Positions 17,606 through 26,555 are shown, numbered from the stretch's first letter. The stretch is 64,000 nucleotides of DNA from Neoaliturus tenellus (GCA_030545055.2 CM061537.1:75223290-75287289); one strand, 5' to 3'. Numbers and translations are program-made. The notes: generated by a model from the letters alone, not told the origin.

Positions 17606-17850
17606 TTTATAAAAATTATTAGTGTTTCTAATTTATATTACAGCTAATACTTATTTCTACACACCACCCATAACCTACCCAAATGGGATTTTGCGGCAAA
17701 ATGCTCTGGTTGCCGGTTCGCATATGATTATATCATCCTTCCCCCACCACTCTACCACCCCCACCCCTCTACTTCCCCCTCCACCACCTTTGCCCACATA
17801 TAAGCGACCCTCTGACCATCGCTCACCATTTGTTTGCCAACTTCCGAACA

Positions 17851-18108
17851 ATGAGCTCCTCTCCTTTAACAACAAGTAAATGTACTTTTCTTATTCAATC
17901 ACAGGAAGACTTACAAAATATTTTTCAAATTTTAAGTGATCTAATAAACACTCCAAATAACACCATTACTATCACTGTGGAAGTTTCCTACAATTCTTCT
18001 GATTACGAAAACATGGAAAGCGAAGACGTCGAAGTTTTACAGCTGCCAGATAATAGTCTTCCATCTTCCAAAGCTGCAACACCCGACACAGCTAATAATG
18101 ATGTTTAG
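17851..18108 (+). CDS. small accessory protein, beta-alpha-beta type (element A)
   Basis: 85 aa, starting MSSSPLTTSK at the ATG at 17851. The core CTFLIQSQEDLQNIFQILSD then TITITVEVSYNSSD is again strand-helix-strand, with an acidic/Ser-rich tail. Upstream are a CCACC-rich stretch (17740-17795) and a TATA-like ACATATAAGCG near 17798. No TGACCTTGA is found here, unlike most neighbours. Confidence 0.6.
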   Translation: MSSSPLTTSKCTFLIQSQEDLQNIFQILSDLINTPNNTITITVEVSYNSSDYENMESEDVEVLQLPDNSLPSSKAATPDTANNDV

Positions 18109-18250
18109 TCGACTACAATTATTTTCTTTACCCCCCACTATTTTTACAGTAATATATAACCTGTCCCTATCTCTGTTTCTCATTTCATCGCCAACTTTCT
18201 CACCATCAACACCGCTCCAATTTTTACCTGCATACATTTAATACACGAAG

Positions 18251-18493
18251 ATGATGGATGATTTTTCATTTACGTCACAATTGGAAGAGGATAAACTCAA
18301 ACTCGAAATCAACAGACTACAATTAGAAACAAAGAATCAACAAGAAATGATTCAGCTTTTACGACTATTCAAATGCGTACTGTGGATAGTATGTTTTTAT
18401 CTTCTCATCGCTATCACCTTTGGCATCTACCACTCCATCGCCAGTAAACAACACTCCAACGCTTCCTCAAATAAAACCACTACTTTTCTTTGA
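18251..18493 (+). CDS. small coiled-coil membrane protein (element A)
   Basis: 80 aa. Residues 8-42 form a charged heptad-like helix (LEEDKLKLEINRLQLETK). A single transmembrane segment follows (about 43-62, CVLWIVCFYLLIAITFGIY), then a short Ser/Asn-rich tail with a possible glycosylation site. There is no cleavable signal peptide, so a type II or tail-anchored membrane protein is likely. Element B has a functional analogue at the same end (44355-44618), also a charged helix then one membrane segment, although sequence similarity is weak. Confidence 0.65.
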   Translation: MMDDFSFTSQLEEDKLKLEINRLQLETKNQQEMIQLLRLFKCVLWIVCFYLLIAITFGIYHSIASKQHSNASSNKTTTFL

Positions 18494-18700
18494 TTAAATA
18501 AATTTTTACCCACCTTCAATCTAACCCCTCGGGGCTCACCTTTTTTAAAAACCCCTCCGGATGACCTTGACCCACTTCCAAAACCCACCCATCACTGTCA
18601 AAAAAACCCCAGCCGCTACTACCCCTACAACACTTACAACCGCCTGACCTTGACCTGAGCCAACTGTAGCCATTCCCCACTACTCCCGTAGTGAAATTTT
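18494..18700 (+). promoter_or_regulatory. promoter-like modules without a gene at the right end of element A
   Basis: CTTTTTTAAAAACCCC is followed by TGACCTTGACCC at 18562 and again TGACCTTGACCTGAG at 18645, and C-rich boxes ending in CCCCACTACTCCC near 18691. In element B the final such module lies right at the inner edge of the terminal repeat, so element A probably ended close to here and has lost its repeat. Confidence 0.5.
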
Positions 18701-21074
18701 TTATATAATATTTTACATATTTGCTGTCTTCGTTGGACTATGCCTATGCAAGACGAAAACCCAGTAATAGGGGACTTCATCTCTTTCAACCACATATAGA
18801 TTTCAAAGATATACTGTATGGCCGAATTGGACAAACATATATAATGTAGATAAAAATTCTTAAAACTGACGAAACCGAGCGAGGAAAATCAATAACAGAT
18901 AGGCCTAGTAATGAAGAAAGATTGCGCCTGCGACGCGTTTCGATTTAGAACGCTTCAGACCAAGGCGGAGAGCCCCGTCCATAATGACCAGGGCCCGACT
19001 GAGGCCCAAATCAAGATATATAGCTTGAATCAATCGATTTTCGAATGATCAATGATCGAAGCTCACTCGTGCTCGTTCTCGTTCTCGTGTTCTTGACATG
19101 GCTAACTATAGGGTCAAACACCAATTACTTTTGTGAACCGATACTACTCTGACCCGTGTCTGGTAAATTGTAGTTGTGCGATTGAGAAAATAGATGTTAA
19201 ATTACATGTTCCCAGACTATTGAACTTAGAAAATCTCTGTATAGTGTTGCAGTGTTTTAAATGCTTAAATACTTACACATTAGCATCCTCATTTTTTTAT
19301 TAACGTTAACAATCCTGTTACATAGCAAAGTTAATCAATAAACAGAGGTTAAGATAGTCAATCGACCCTTATGAGTATTTAAATAGTTTCATTATATGCT
19401 GTATTGATTCAAAAAATATTTACGACTTGTAGGTATATTATTGAAAACTATAAATAATATACCTACAAGAAAAAAAATTCAAAGTGTTTTGGTCACATTA
19501 GAACGGGAATTACCTGAGGGCCAATCTACTGAGGACTCCATAACGAATAAAAACTGATGTCATGGATGCCGCTGAAGAGATCAGGCCCCAAGCATATAAT
19601 CATGGATTCGCATAGGCCTACTAGCGATGGTCGGTTCAGAGCCAATTGTGACTGAGAAAACCATAAGCTTCTTCAAACAACATATCGCATCCAATGACTA
19701 TATAAAATTCTCTTGCTCGTTTTTATTTTTTTTTGTTATTTTTTTTTACTAAGAATTTCTATAAACTCAACACATAAACTAGCTCTTTGTATCTTAACTT
19801 GTTTTCAGTCCATGTTGAATTCAATTCGGAAATTTAAAGTAAAAAAATAGAAAATTTTAAATTTAAGTCACTATATTTATACAACATCCCCTTTAAGCGG
19901 TCTCATGGGATGTGTGACAGAGTTGTGTGTTAAGCGTACGATCTCAATCCCATTTGCACGATAGACACGTGTATCTATACAAAATTCTATTAATTATTTT
20001 CATCTATTTTTATCTATTATTTTATCTATTATTTTGAGTTAAAACTGTTAATGTGGCAGATGATACACAGTAATGTAATGGAAATTGAATCTCTCGACTG
20101 ACTCGGTGTAGAAACCAACCACCGCATTGTCGTAAATGGGCGCCAAGGTCAAGTTTAATTCCGATATTATTTCTCACTTACTGTCTTTCTCCCCTGTTCT
20201 CTTCTTTGTCCCTAATTTGTTCCAGATTGTATAACAATCATCATTTCTACTTTCTTGCTGTTACATAAGGTGTCTTTCAGTTTATTTTTCTCTCCACAAG
20301 GATACTGTAGATTGATGTTCCTAACACCTTTCAGTTCCTGCGGGAATCTGAACAAACGAGGTTATGGTCAGGACGATTAGGAAGAAGTAAAGCTATAGAG
20401 AATATAGTTGGGCCTAGTTGGTTTTAGACTTGCAAAGTACTGCATTCCTACTATTATTATTCATCTATTAATACTGAGATTGTTTCGGTCTTTGAAAATA
20501 AAATTACACAAAATAATAAATTCGCCGATCCTATACCTGTATAAATAATACTCGGTTGCGGCTCGATGGGGGCTCCGCCCCCATGCCCCCTCAGGGTTTT
20601 GCCCAGAAATTCGTTAATTGTTGTTTAAGTCGCATATAATGAACAGATTACATATGAATATAAGTGTTTGTAAATGAGCAAAATAGCAAAATAAATGAGT
20701 TTGTAAGTTTATTTATAACATATATTAACTCCCACGACTGCAGAAGTAACCTAAATTTGAACTTGTGCAACTAACTCAATCTAAGGAATGAAAATATATT
20801 CGCCTACGGCTCGTTTTCAGACACTCTTTCTCCAAACCTCCTTCCCTAATTCCCCCGAATTCTATAAAGGTTAATGGAGTTGTGAATAAATTTTGTATGT
20901 AGGTATTGTATAAGTATTTAGTTAAAATTATTAAATTCATATAAATAAATATATGAAAAAATTAAATGGATAAACTGCATAAAAATGTGCCGTAGATCAT
21001 CGAAAACAATGAAAAATTCCTTTAAACCAAATAATTTAAAATCTTAACAAAGTGAATAAAACTTGCCAAAAACC
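18701..21074. other. host spacer between the two elements
   Basis: AT-rich sequence with no supported gene. It contains one clear 15-bp palindrome (19426-19469) and a C-rich run with a GGGGGCTCCGCCCCC palindrome near 20569-20584. No Polinton genes or terminal repeats are visible. Confidence 0.6.
19426..19469. repeat. perfect 15-bp inverted repeat
   Basis: CTTGTAGGTATATTA pairs exactly with TAATATACCTACAAG across a 14-nt spacer. It could be a remnant of a small foldback or miniature transposon; no duplication was identified. Confidence 0.5.
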
Positions 21075-21080
21075 CCTTTT
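21075..21080. repeat. left 6-bp target-site duplication of element B
   Basis: CCTTTT immediately precedes AGTAGTGTCA, the first bases of the left terminal repeat; the identical hexamer follows the right repeat at 47459-47464. Confidence 0.93.
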
Positions 21081-21646
21081 AGTAGTGTCAAATTGTTGGT
21101 GCTGGCTCAGTTCAAGGTCACCTGAGGGATGACGTCATCGAGGTCAATGACCTCACCGATGACGTCATCGATGACGTCATCGATTGCGTCATCGATGACG
21201 TCATCACTAATGACGTCATTTCTATGACGTCACACCCATGACGTCACAGAAATGACGTGCTGATGACGTCATCACCCCTTACGTCATCAAAATGACGTCA
21301 CCGACGCCACTGAGGTCAAGGTCACGCCAAAACTTAAAATTTTTTGGCACTTTTGCCGTTTCTCGCACTACGCTCCAAGTTTCAGTCAGAGTCCCCGTGA
21401 CCTTGACCACTTGGAGCGAATTTTCGACGAGAAACGGCAAAAGTGCCAAGTTAAACTCGAGTTTCTGACATGACCCTGCCTAAATGGGCAATCGGTTATC
21501 CCTCAGGTGACCTTGAACCAGCACAACACCAACAATTTGATATTACTGTGACCTTGAAAACCTAACAACGGAGCGCCGACACCGATGCGCACCCCACGAC
21601 AGCCACCGAGTGACTGACTGTCAGGCTCTGTGTACGCTAGGTATAT
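21081..21646. repeat. left terminal inverted repeat, element B
   Basis: Matches the reverse complement of 46893-47458 base for base except about six positions, four of them in the innermost 40 bp. It is built of nested palindromes: the outer arm 21081-21130 pairs with 21498-21547, and an inner arm 21346-21365 pairs with 21428-21447. It holds nine TGACGTCA sites and several TCAAGGTCA/TGACCTTGA sites. In protein-primed replication such repeats serve as origins; the binding sites suggest it is also an enhancer. Confidence 0.95.
21129..21303. promoter_or_regulatory. array of nine CRE/ATF sites in the left terminal repeat
   Basis: Nine exact TGACGTCA octamers occur in about 175 bp, several as GATGACGTCATC, with further near matches (TGCGTCA, TTACGTCA). 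The palindrome is the consensus CREB/ATF element. A mirrored copy lies in the right repeat (47234-47411). Confidence 0.85.
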
Positions 21647-21658
21647 TGGCTTGAGAGA

Positions 21659-21913
21659 CTAAGACTCTAAACTGTCAGGAATGGGAGTAACTAACTGAAT
21701 TTTGCAAGGAAAAGTCATTTCATCCAATATATTAAACAAATCTTCATCAGTAAAACTGACATTAGTCTGTTTTGTATAAAACTTAGGGTGTCCGCGCAAC
21801 AGTTTGCGCCACTTAGCTAAAGTTGAAACTCTCTTAACTTTGAGTGGTGGACAGTGAGCAACTAATAAAGTCTTAACACGGCTAAGTTTCTTACCTAAAG
21901 TGTCCTGCGACAT
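21659..21913 (-). CDS. small accessory protein, divergent gene at the left end (element B)
   Basis: 84 aa, the only minus-strand viral gene. It begins MSQDTLGKKLSRVKTLLVAH and has an Arg/Lys-rich first half (LKVKRVSTLAKWRKLLRG) and a hydrophobic C-terminal half with FTDEDLFNILDEM. Read on its own strand, its upstream region carries CCCCCACCACTGTGACCTTCC, the promoter signature of the other accessory genes. This supports it as real. It ends 13 bp from the terminal repeat. No homolog is recognised. Confidence 0.6.
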   Translation of the reverse strand: MSQDTLGKKLSRVKTLLVAHCPPLKVKRVSTLAKWRKLLRGHPKFYTKQTNVSFTDEDLFNILDEMTFPCKIQLVTPIPDSLES

Positions 21914-22065
21914 GGCTTCACCTCACAAAAGTCCGCACAATACTGAGAGACTGCTTGTAGCGCATGAGTCAAGGGAAAAGAGGTGGGGGAAACAGCAGGA
22001 GTGGGGGAAGGTCACAGTGGTGGGGGAAGGTGAGGTGGTACGCTGGAGTATCGCATCACTTCACC
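21914..22065. promoter_or_regulatory. divergent accessory promoter (element B)
   Basis: Contains GAGTGGGGGAAGGTCACAG and TGGTGGGGGAAGGTGAGG near 21999-22035, the reverse of the CCCCCACCACT box next to an AGGTCA half-site. It separates the minus-strand 84-aa gene from the plus-strand 88-aa gene. Confidence 0.5.
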
Positions 22066-22332
22066 ATGAGCTGTCCTACAGTCAACACACTGTTCTCTTG
22101 GCCCGAGTTGGCACTAGAAGAAACATTTCTGTACAGCTTAGGCTGTGAGAGCCGAGGAAGCAAAGTCAAAGTGGAAATTGTGTTAAACTCCAAGATGAAG
22201 AGTCTCCTAAATAAACTAATTGTATCCCTGCAATCTCCTATAACTTTAGAGAAATACCACTTTATTAAGCGACACCTTATACTTTGGCAAAACGAAGCGG
22301 AAATGGAAAAGATTACAGTAAAATTAATTTAA
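22066..22332 (+). CDS. small accessory protein (element B)
   Basis: 88 aa from the ATG at 22066 (MSCPTVNTLFSWPELALEE). The core KVKVEIVLNSKMKSLLNKLIV, then YHFIKRHLILW, suggests strand-helix packing like the other small genes. The frame stays open upstream to 21964, but that region looks like G-rich promoter sequence. No function is recognised. Confidence 0.55.
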   Translation: MSCPTVNTLFSWPELALEETFLYSLGCESRGSKVKVEIVLNSKMKSLLNKLIVSLQSPITLEKYHFIKRHLILWQNEAEMEKITVKLI

Positions 22333-22709
22333 CTTAATACTTGGACTGGACACTCATGGCGATACCACGTGGCGTGCAAACGCCACCCTAAACATTACAA
22401 GTTAGGTTATTGAGCACCTCTGGTACGATAACCGATGTGCTAGAGTTAAAGTGTGATGACCTTGAGTCAAAACACTGAAATACTACAAGTCGATATCGTC
22501 CCAGAGTTAAAGTGTAGTGACCTACATTCAGAACTTGTAAAATTACTTACATATAGAGAGCTAGAGAACAGCGAGACGCACCGCATGGAAGCCGGAGACA
22601 TACTGGCGAAGCGGTGTTGTGCAGCCTAGGGACCCAGTTGTGGTGGGGGTATAGCCAACACTTAGAGTACAAGTGTTGTGGGTGACCTTGACCCACTTAA
22701 CTTACCTGA
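22333..22709. other. gene-free stretch with accessory-type motifs
   Basis: No gene seen. TGACCTTGAG at 22456 and TGACCTTGACCC at 22683 occur. AGAGTTAAAGTGT appears twice (22442-22454 and 22503-22515), an imperfect repeat of about 60 bp spacing. Confidence 0.45.
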
Positions 22710-22937
22710 CCCCCCCCCCCCCCCGACAAAAAGTGCGAACCCCCCCCCCCCCGACAAAAAGTGCGAACCCCCCCCCCCCCCCCCGACAAAAAGTGCGAAC
22801 CCCCCCCCCCCCCCGACAAAAAGTGCGAACCCCCCCCCCCGACAAAAAGTGCGAACCCCCCCCCCCCCCCCCGACAAAAAGTGCGACCCCCCCCACCCCC
22901 CACCCCCTCCCCCACCCCCACCCCCTCCCCCACCCCT
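22710..22937. repeat. C-tract minisatellite with GACAAAAAGTGCGA units
   Basis: Six copies of GACAAAAAGTGCGA are separated by runs of 10-18 C, then a CCCCCACCCCCT-type stretch. Two further units, the first incomplete, occur at about 24355-24392 before the duplicated promoter. The C runs give long proline/glycine reading frames on both strands that are not genes. Run lengths may be unreliable. Confidence 0.85.
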
Positions 22938-22974
22938 GATATCCTGGGCGTGGCAGCCCCGGTGGGGATATAAG
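22938..22974 (+). promoter_or_regulatory. duplicated promoter, copy 1
   Basis: GATATCCTGGGCGTGGCAGC followed by CCCGGTGGGGATATAAG, ending in a TATA box at 22969-22974. Copy 2 at 24451-24486 is nearly identical. No convincing long coding region follows copy 1; the best ATG (23064) opens only 33 codons, so the product may be a non-coding or spliced transcript. Confidence 0.65.
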
Positions 22975-23382
22975 GGGGTCCGGCCAGAGCCAGCTCGCAG
23001 TCCGCTCCCGCGCGTTGAACGTGAACGACCGGGACGGACCGCCAGAGGCATCACTAAACATTGAATGGCGCCTTCAGTGTTTAGCGAAGTCTACTCTAAC
23101 TTTAAGACTTGTATTAGTTGTAAGATATTGCGCTTGCGTTTGGGTATTGCGAATTGTTTTATATGAGAGTGTTTTACTTGTACCCTATGTCTCCTGTGTC
23201 TTTTATCCTTTGTGTCTTGTTTGTTATATGTGTTTAATGTGTATGTGCTTGTTCCAGCATTGACTACGTTGAGCTCAATTGTGTGTTGTAAGTGTGTTAT
23301 ATGTTTCTAAAGTGTATACGCTTGTTTTAGCAATCCCCCCTTGAGCTTTTTCAATGCTCAAAGTAAATTGTAAAGTCAGGGA

Positions 23383-23605
23383 ACGGGAGTAGGCCCCCGT
23401 GTAAAGCCACTTTTAATAATTGGTAGGCTCCTTGCCAGGCATGCAAAAGGTTGCGGATGGCATTTGGGGAGCATGTCCGTTTGTAAGCTGGCAAGCAAAA
23501 GGTTGTGGCGGCCTCTGCACTCGGACCGAGGACGTAAGCCATTAGGGTGTCCTCAGTATGTTTCCCTTCTGGAAACTCAAAATTATGTAAATGAATCTTT
23601 GTTAG
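23383..23605 (+). repeat. non-coding direct repeat, unit 1
   Basis: About 220 bp, beginning ACGGGAGTAGGCCCCCGTG and ending near AATGAATCTTTGTTAG, repeated at 23758-23976 with small indels. Inside, GGCATGCAAAAGGTTGCGG and a variant appear twice, about 50-55 bp apart. The indels do not respect a reading frame, so the conserved product is more likely RNA. A GC-rich hairpin (23629-23670) with a T run follows. Confidence 0.7.
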
Positions 23606-23628
23606 CTATTTGTGTTTTTAGTCCCCAA

Positions 23629-23680
23629 GGCCCCCGAACATTCGTGGTTCGCCATGGATGTACGGGGGCCGAAATTTTTT
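23629..23680. terminator. hairpin plus T6
   Basis: GGCCCCCG at 23629-23636 pairs with CGGGGGCC at 23663-23670, with additional partial pairing in the loop, followed by GAAATTTTTT. TGGCCTTGACC starts the next unit at 23691. Confidence 0.55.
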
Positions 23681-23757
23681 AATGTCCGTGTGGCCTTGAC
23701 CTACAAAGACTTGTAAAAATTCAATGCATTTTAAATGAAAAATATTAAAGATAGGTT

Positions 23758-23976
23758 ACGGGAGTAGGCCCCCGTGTAAAGCCTATTTTAATTATCGGTA
23801 GGCTCCTGCCAGGCATGCAAAAGGTTGCGGATGGCATTTGGGAGCATGTCCGTTTGTACGCTGGCATGCAAAAGGTTGCGGCGGCCTCTGCACTCGGACG
23901 AGGACGTAAGCCACTAGGGTGTCCTCAGTTTGTTTCCTTCTGGAAACACAAAATTATGTAAATGAATCTTTGTTAA
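23758..23976 (+). repeat. non-coding direct repeat, unit 2
   Basis: Second copy of the unit at 23383-23605, preceded by TGGCCTTGACC (23691) and followed by another GC-rich hairpin (CACACCCCC, 24104-24125) with a T run. The arrangement of motif, repeat and hairpin makes each unit look like a separate transcription unit. Confidence 0.7.
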
Positions 23977-24450
23977 CTACTGAAAAGACAATGCAGTAAA
24001 TGTTTACAAGTCTTGCGTGGCGAAGGGTACACGACATTGGATGTTGCCTTGTTGTCATAGTTGGGTCTCTTCGGAGGCTACAGCGATGACAACCCAAGTG
24101 CCTCACACCCCCAAAGGGGGGTGTGGGGCTTAATTTTTTTAAAGTTTTTTTGTGACCTTGACCTAAATATGTAAAATCTTTCAAAGTGTTTAACAGTCAG
24201 GTCTTATTAACACAGTTAATACATTAATGTCTGTTAAAAAAATATAACAGTTAGGTATTTGTAACCCACAAGTTTGGAGTTGTTAATAGTTGGGTCCCTT
24301 GGGAGGCTTCAGCTATGGTAACATAAATGCCTCAAGTGGGGCTTATTTTTTTTAAAGTGCGAACCCCCCCCCCCCCCCGCAAAAAGTGCGAACCCCCCCC
24401 CCACCCCCCCCCCACCCCCACCCCCACCCCCACCCCCACCCCCACCCCTA

Positions 24451-24486
24451 ATATCCTGGGCGTGGCAGCCCCGGTGGGGATATAAG
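24451..24486 (+). promoter_or_regulatory. duplicated promoter, copy 2
   Basis: ATATCCTGGGCGTGGCAGCC followed by CCGGTGGGGATATAAG, TATA at 24481-24486, about 130 bp before the ATG of the Pro/Ser-rich gene. The preceding sequence repeats the C-tract/AAAAAGTGCGA unit, so promoter and upstream minisatellite were duplicated together. Confidence 0.7.
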
Positions 24487-24615
24487 GCGGCCGGGCTGCA
24501 CGCACTTCTCATTCCGGTCCAAGCTCCCATACGGACAGGTACTCTCTCTCGCTCTTGAGACTTTTGTTTTACACGTTCACTTCTTTCTTTACATCTCTTC
24601 TTTTCATTTATTACA

Positions 24616-25251
24616 ATGGGTAAAATGGGTCTGAAGCTAAAAAACTACCCATCAACTTCAACCTCGACCGACGCGTCTCGACCCTCATCATCCTCGACTT
24701 CGATCCTGGAATACCTGATGACTGCGAACATCCTGAGCTGCCTGACGATGCCGCCACCGCCGCCGCCACCACCACAGCCCGCCTCAATGCCCAGCCTGTC
24801 GCCATTGCCGGCGACAGTGGAAGAGGCTGGTGCACAGCCATCGTCAGGAGAACTCGTCAAGTCGTCAGGCCGAGTCCCGGTAGCCTCTCCAGCACTCTCG
24901 CTGCTATCGGACTCAGGATCGGAGTCTGCGGCTTTTGAAGAGACGTCTAGGTCGAGGATCACCCCATACAGCAGAACCCGGAAAATCCTCTCATACACTA
25001 CATCCCAATGTCCTTCACCTATATCCCCCATGCCACCTACACCAACCAAACCACCCCGTAAATCCATCTTCTCCCCTGATCTTCCCACCATAGACCTAAC
25101 ACGCTCTCCTACCCCGCCCAAAATTGTTTGCTCCATCCCGCTTGAACAATCTTTGCCCCTTCTACCTCCTTCCAACCCCATCCCTTCTAGCCAGCCTAAT
25201 TCAGAGAAGCTCCAAGACACTCCGCTAAAAGAGTCCAACACAGAAACGTAA
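24616..25251 (+). CDS. Pro/Ser-rich accessory protein (element B), likely first part of a larger product
   Basis: 211 aa of low-complexity Ser, Pro and Thr, with a run of eight prolines near residue 47 and several SP/TP phosphorylation-type sites. It is GC-richer than its neighbours. The next frame opens just before this one stops and encodes a basic stretch and a Cys-rich domain up to 25681 without a clear own promoter. The two may therefore be one protein split by a frameshift, or joined by splicing (a GGACAGGTACTC donor-like site lies at about 24532). A disordered regulatory protein is plausible; function unknown. Confidence 0.55.
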   Translation: MGKMGLKLKNYPSTSTSTDASRPSSSSTSILEYLMTANILSCLTMPPPPPPPPQPASMPSLSPLPATVEEAGAQPSSGELVKSSGRVPVASPALSLLSDSGSESAAFEETSRSRITPYSRTRKILSYTTSQCPSPISPMPPTPTKPPRKSIFSPDLPTIDLTRSPTPPKIVCSIPLEQSLPLLPPSNPIPSSQPNSEKLQDTPLKESNTET

Positions 25252-25681
25252 ACGCGTTAAAGCCCCTGCTGGCAAGGGTAAGAAATGCGATTACGCTTGG
25301 ATGTCTAGTAAGTTTGGGGTTTTGTGTTGCCAGAAACTTGCTTGTGCAGAAGGGGATCGCTGCCAACGACACCTCAAAAGTACAGTCAAATTTCGGCAAT
25401 TCAAACCCTATACTCTGTACATTAAGCCTAAAACGTTCAAGTTCAGACATCCCCACGGTCCGCAACCGCGGGATATTAGAAGGCTAAAGGTTGATGAAAA
25501 ATACTATTTCATTGGTCAGACATATGGAGCAGGTAATAAGAAAGTAGAAATCGTTGTAAAAGGTGAAGGCCGCCTTTGTACAATGCAAGTACCACCTCGT
25601 ATGGTACAAAGAGAATTTTTCATACCTAAAGCCTATCTAATACGAAGGAAAGGATGTGAAACCGTGTGGGAAATGGACTAG
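25220..25681 (+). CDS. Cys-rich protein with LxCxE-like motif (element B); first ATG at 25301
   Basis: The frame opens at about 25220 with a basic cluster (QKRKRVKAPAGKGKK, resembling a nuclear localisation signal) overlapping the end of the Pro/Ser-rich ORF. The first ATG is at 25301 (126 aa to the stop). A Cys/His cluster (CDYAW...CCQKLACAEGDRCQRH) contains LACAE, matching the retinoblastoma-binding pattern LxCxE. The rest has strand-rich segments (KKVEIVVKGEGRLCTMQV) and ends RRKGCETVWEMD. Whether it is expressed alone or fused to the upstream ORF is unresolved. Confidence 0.5.
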
Positions 25682-25799
25682 GACATGGGCCCACCAAAAA
25701 AAAACAAAATTGTTAGGCTGTGTTGGACAATATTTAAAAAGTCTTTTTCCAAATTATTTTTCCAAATTTAGTCTTAACCCTCTTAAAGTAAGGGAGAGG

Positions 25800-25855
25800 G
25801 GTATTATACAAGTCAACTAATAAAAAAAAAAAAAAATACTTGACTTGTATAATAC
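25800..25855. terminator. stem-loop after the Cys-rich ORF (element B)
   Basis: GTATTATACAAGTCAA pairs with TTGACTTGTATAATAC across an A-rich loop. Confidence 0.6.
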
Positions 25856-25952
25856 TTTAACCTGGCGGTGATGTAAAGTCACTGGGACAATCTCAAACCG
25901 TGTCCTTGAGGGTGAAGACTAAGTTACAAATAAATCATTAACAAATAAAAAC

Positions 25953-25996
25953 TTACCTCCAAACACTTGTAGCTTGCTACAAGTGTTTGGAGGTAA
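25953..25996. terminator. 20-bp perfect stem-loop (element B)
   Basis: TTACCTCCAAACACTTGTAG pairs perfectly with its complement across a 4-nt loop (CTTG), followed by AAATTTTT. TGACCTTGACCC (26016) and CATATAAATT follow, so it separates two transcription units. Confidence 0.75.
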
Positions 25997-26143
25997 AAAT
26001 TTTTCAAAGTTTGAATGACCTTGACCCATATAAATTACTTACAACTAATGTTGTGTATCACGTGATACCCCCACTCTAACGCTCTTACTAAGCTTGTATG
26101 AGCCGTTCATTTGCTTCAGTCTGTTTCTGTGCTCCGTGTAAAC

Positions 26144-26434
26144 ATGTCACGGTACAATTACAAAGGTGGTGACTTCTTGATAGATCAACACAATGCTTGG
26201 GAAGTGCTAAACCAGCATAGAATGGAAGTTGAGTATTGTATAAGACAAGACGGGTCTACATTTTATCTATGTATTATAAACAACCAAACTCATAAGTATG
26301 AACACTGGACAAAAATTAATTATAACAACATAGATGAGCTGTTTGCTTGGGTGTTTGAGGTGTGTAAAGTTATTGAAGAAACCAAAATAATGGGTGTGCT
26401 AAAGGTATGTAAAACTGATGACCGGGAAGACTAA
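26144..26434 (+). CDS. small accessory protein (96 aa, element B)
   Basis: Starts MSRYNYKGGDFLIDQHNAW. Alternating strands (EVEYCIRQDGSTFYLCII) lead to HWTKINYNNIDELFAWVFEV and a final strand KIMGVLKVCK. The Trp-led strand, helix, strand order resembles other small proteins of this element. The promoter is TGACCTTGACCC at 26016. Start chosen at the first in-frame ATG after AAAC. No known function. Confidence 0.6.
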   Translation: MSRYNYKGGDFLIDQHNAWEVLNQHRMEVEYCIRQDGSTFYLCIINNQTHKYEHWTKINYNNIDELFAWVFEVCKVIEETKIMGVLKVCKTDDRED

Positions 26435-26555
26435 GCAAAATTTCTTTTAACCCCCCCCCCCAGTGTTATCCCCACCACTAAAAATGGGTATATATATAGG
26501 AGTGGTGATCAACCGTCCTCTCATTCTGCTTTACACCGTTAAGCTGAACACCACC

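Larger units (their letters stand above)
1691..18700 (+). mobile_element. Element A: endogenous Polinton/adintovirus, degraded, ends unresolved
   Basis: This region holds the standard Polinton set (polymerase B, integrase, ATPase, fibre-like, PLA2-like, protease, penton, capsid) in the same order as complete element B, plus small accessory genes at the right. No terminal inverted repeats and no 6-bp duplication could be paired. The right limit is placed after the last nuclear-receptor motif (18645) and the C-rich box ending in CACTACT near 18691. Several genes are frameshifted, so this is an older, probably defective copy. Boundaries are approximate and the left part may be outside the window. 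Confidence 0.8.

Noticed and set aside
18494..21080. Right terminal repeat of element A
   Set aside because: No sequence here matches, directly or inverted, the left edge of the window or the repeats of element B.
22662..23064. Long proline- or glycine-rich frames on both strands
   Set aside because: They are translations of the C-tract minisatellite in several frames at once, with no codon structure.
23015..23263. 82-codon hydrophobic Cys-rich frame after promoter copy 1
   Set aside because: Starts with GTG, low-complexity TGTGTTT-type sequence; more likely untranslated.
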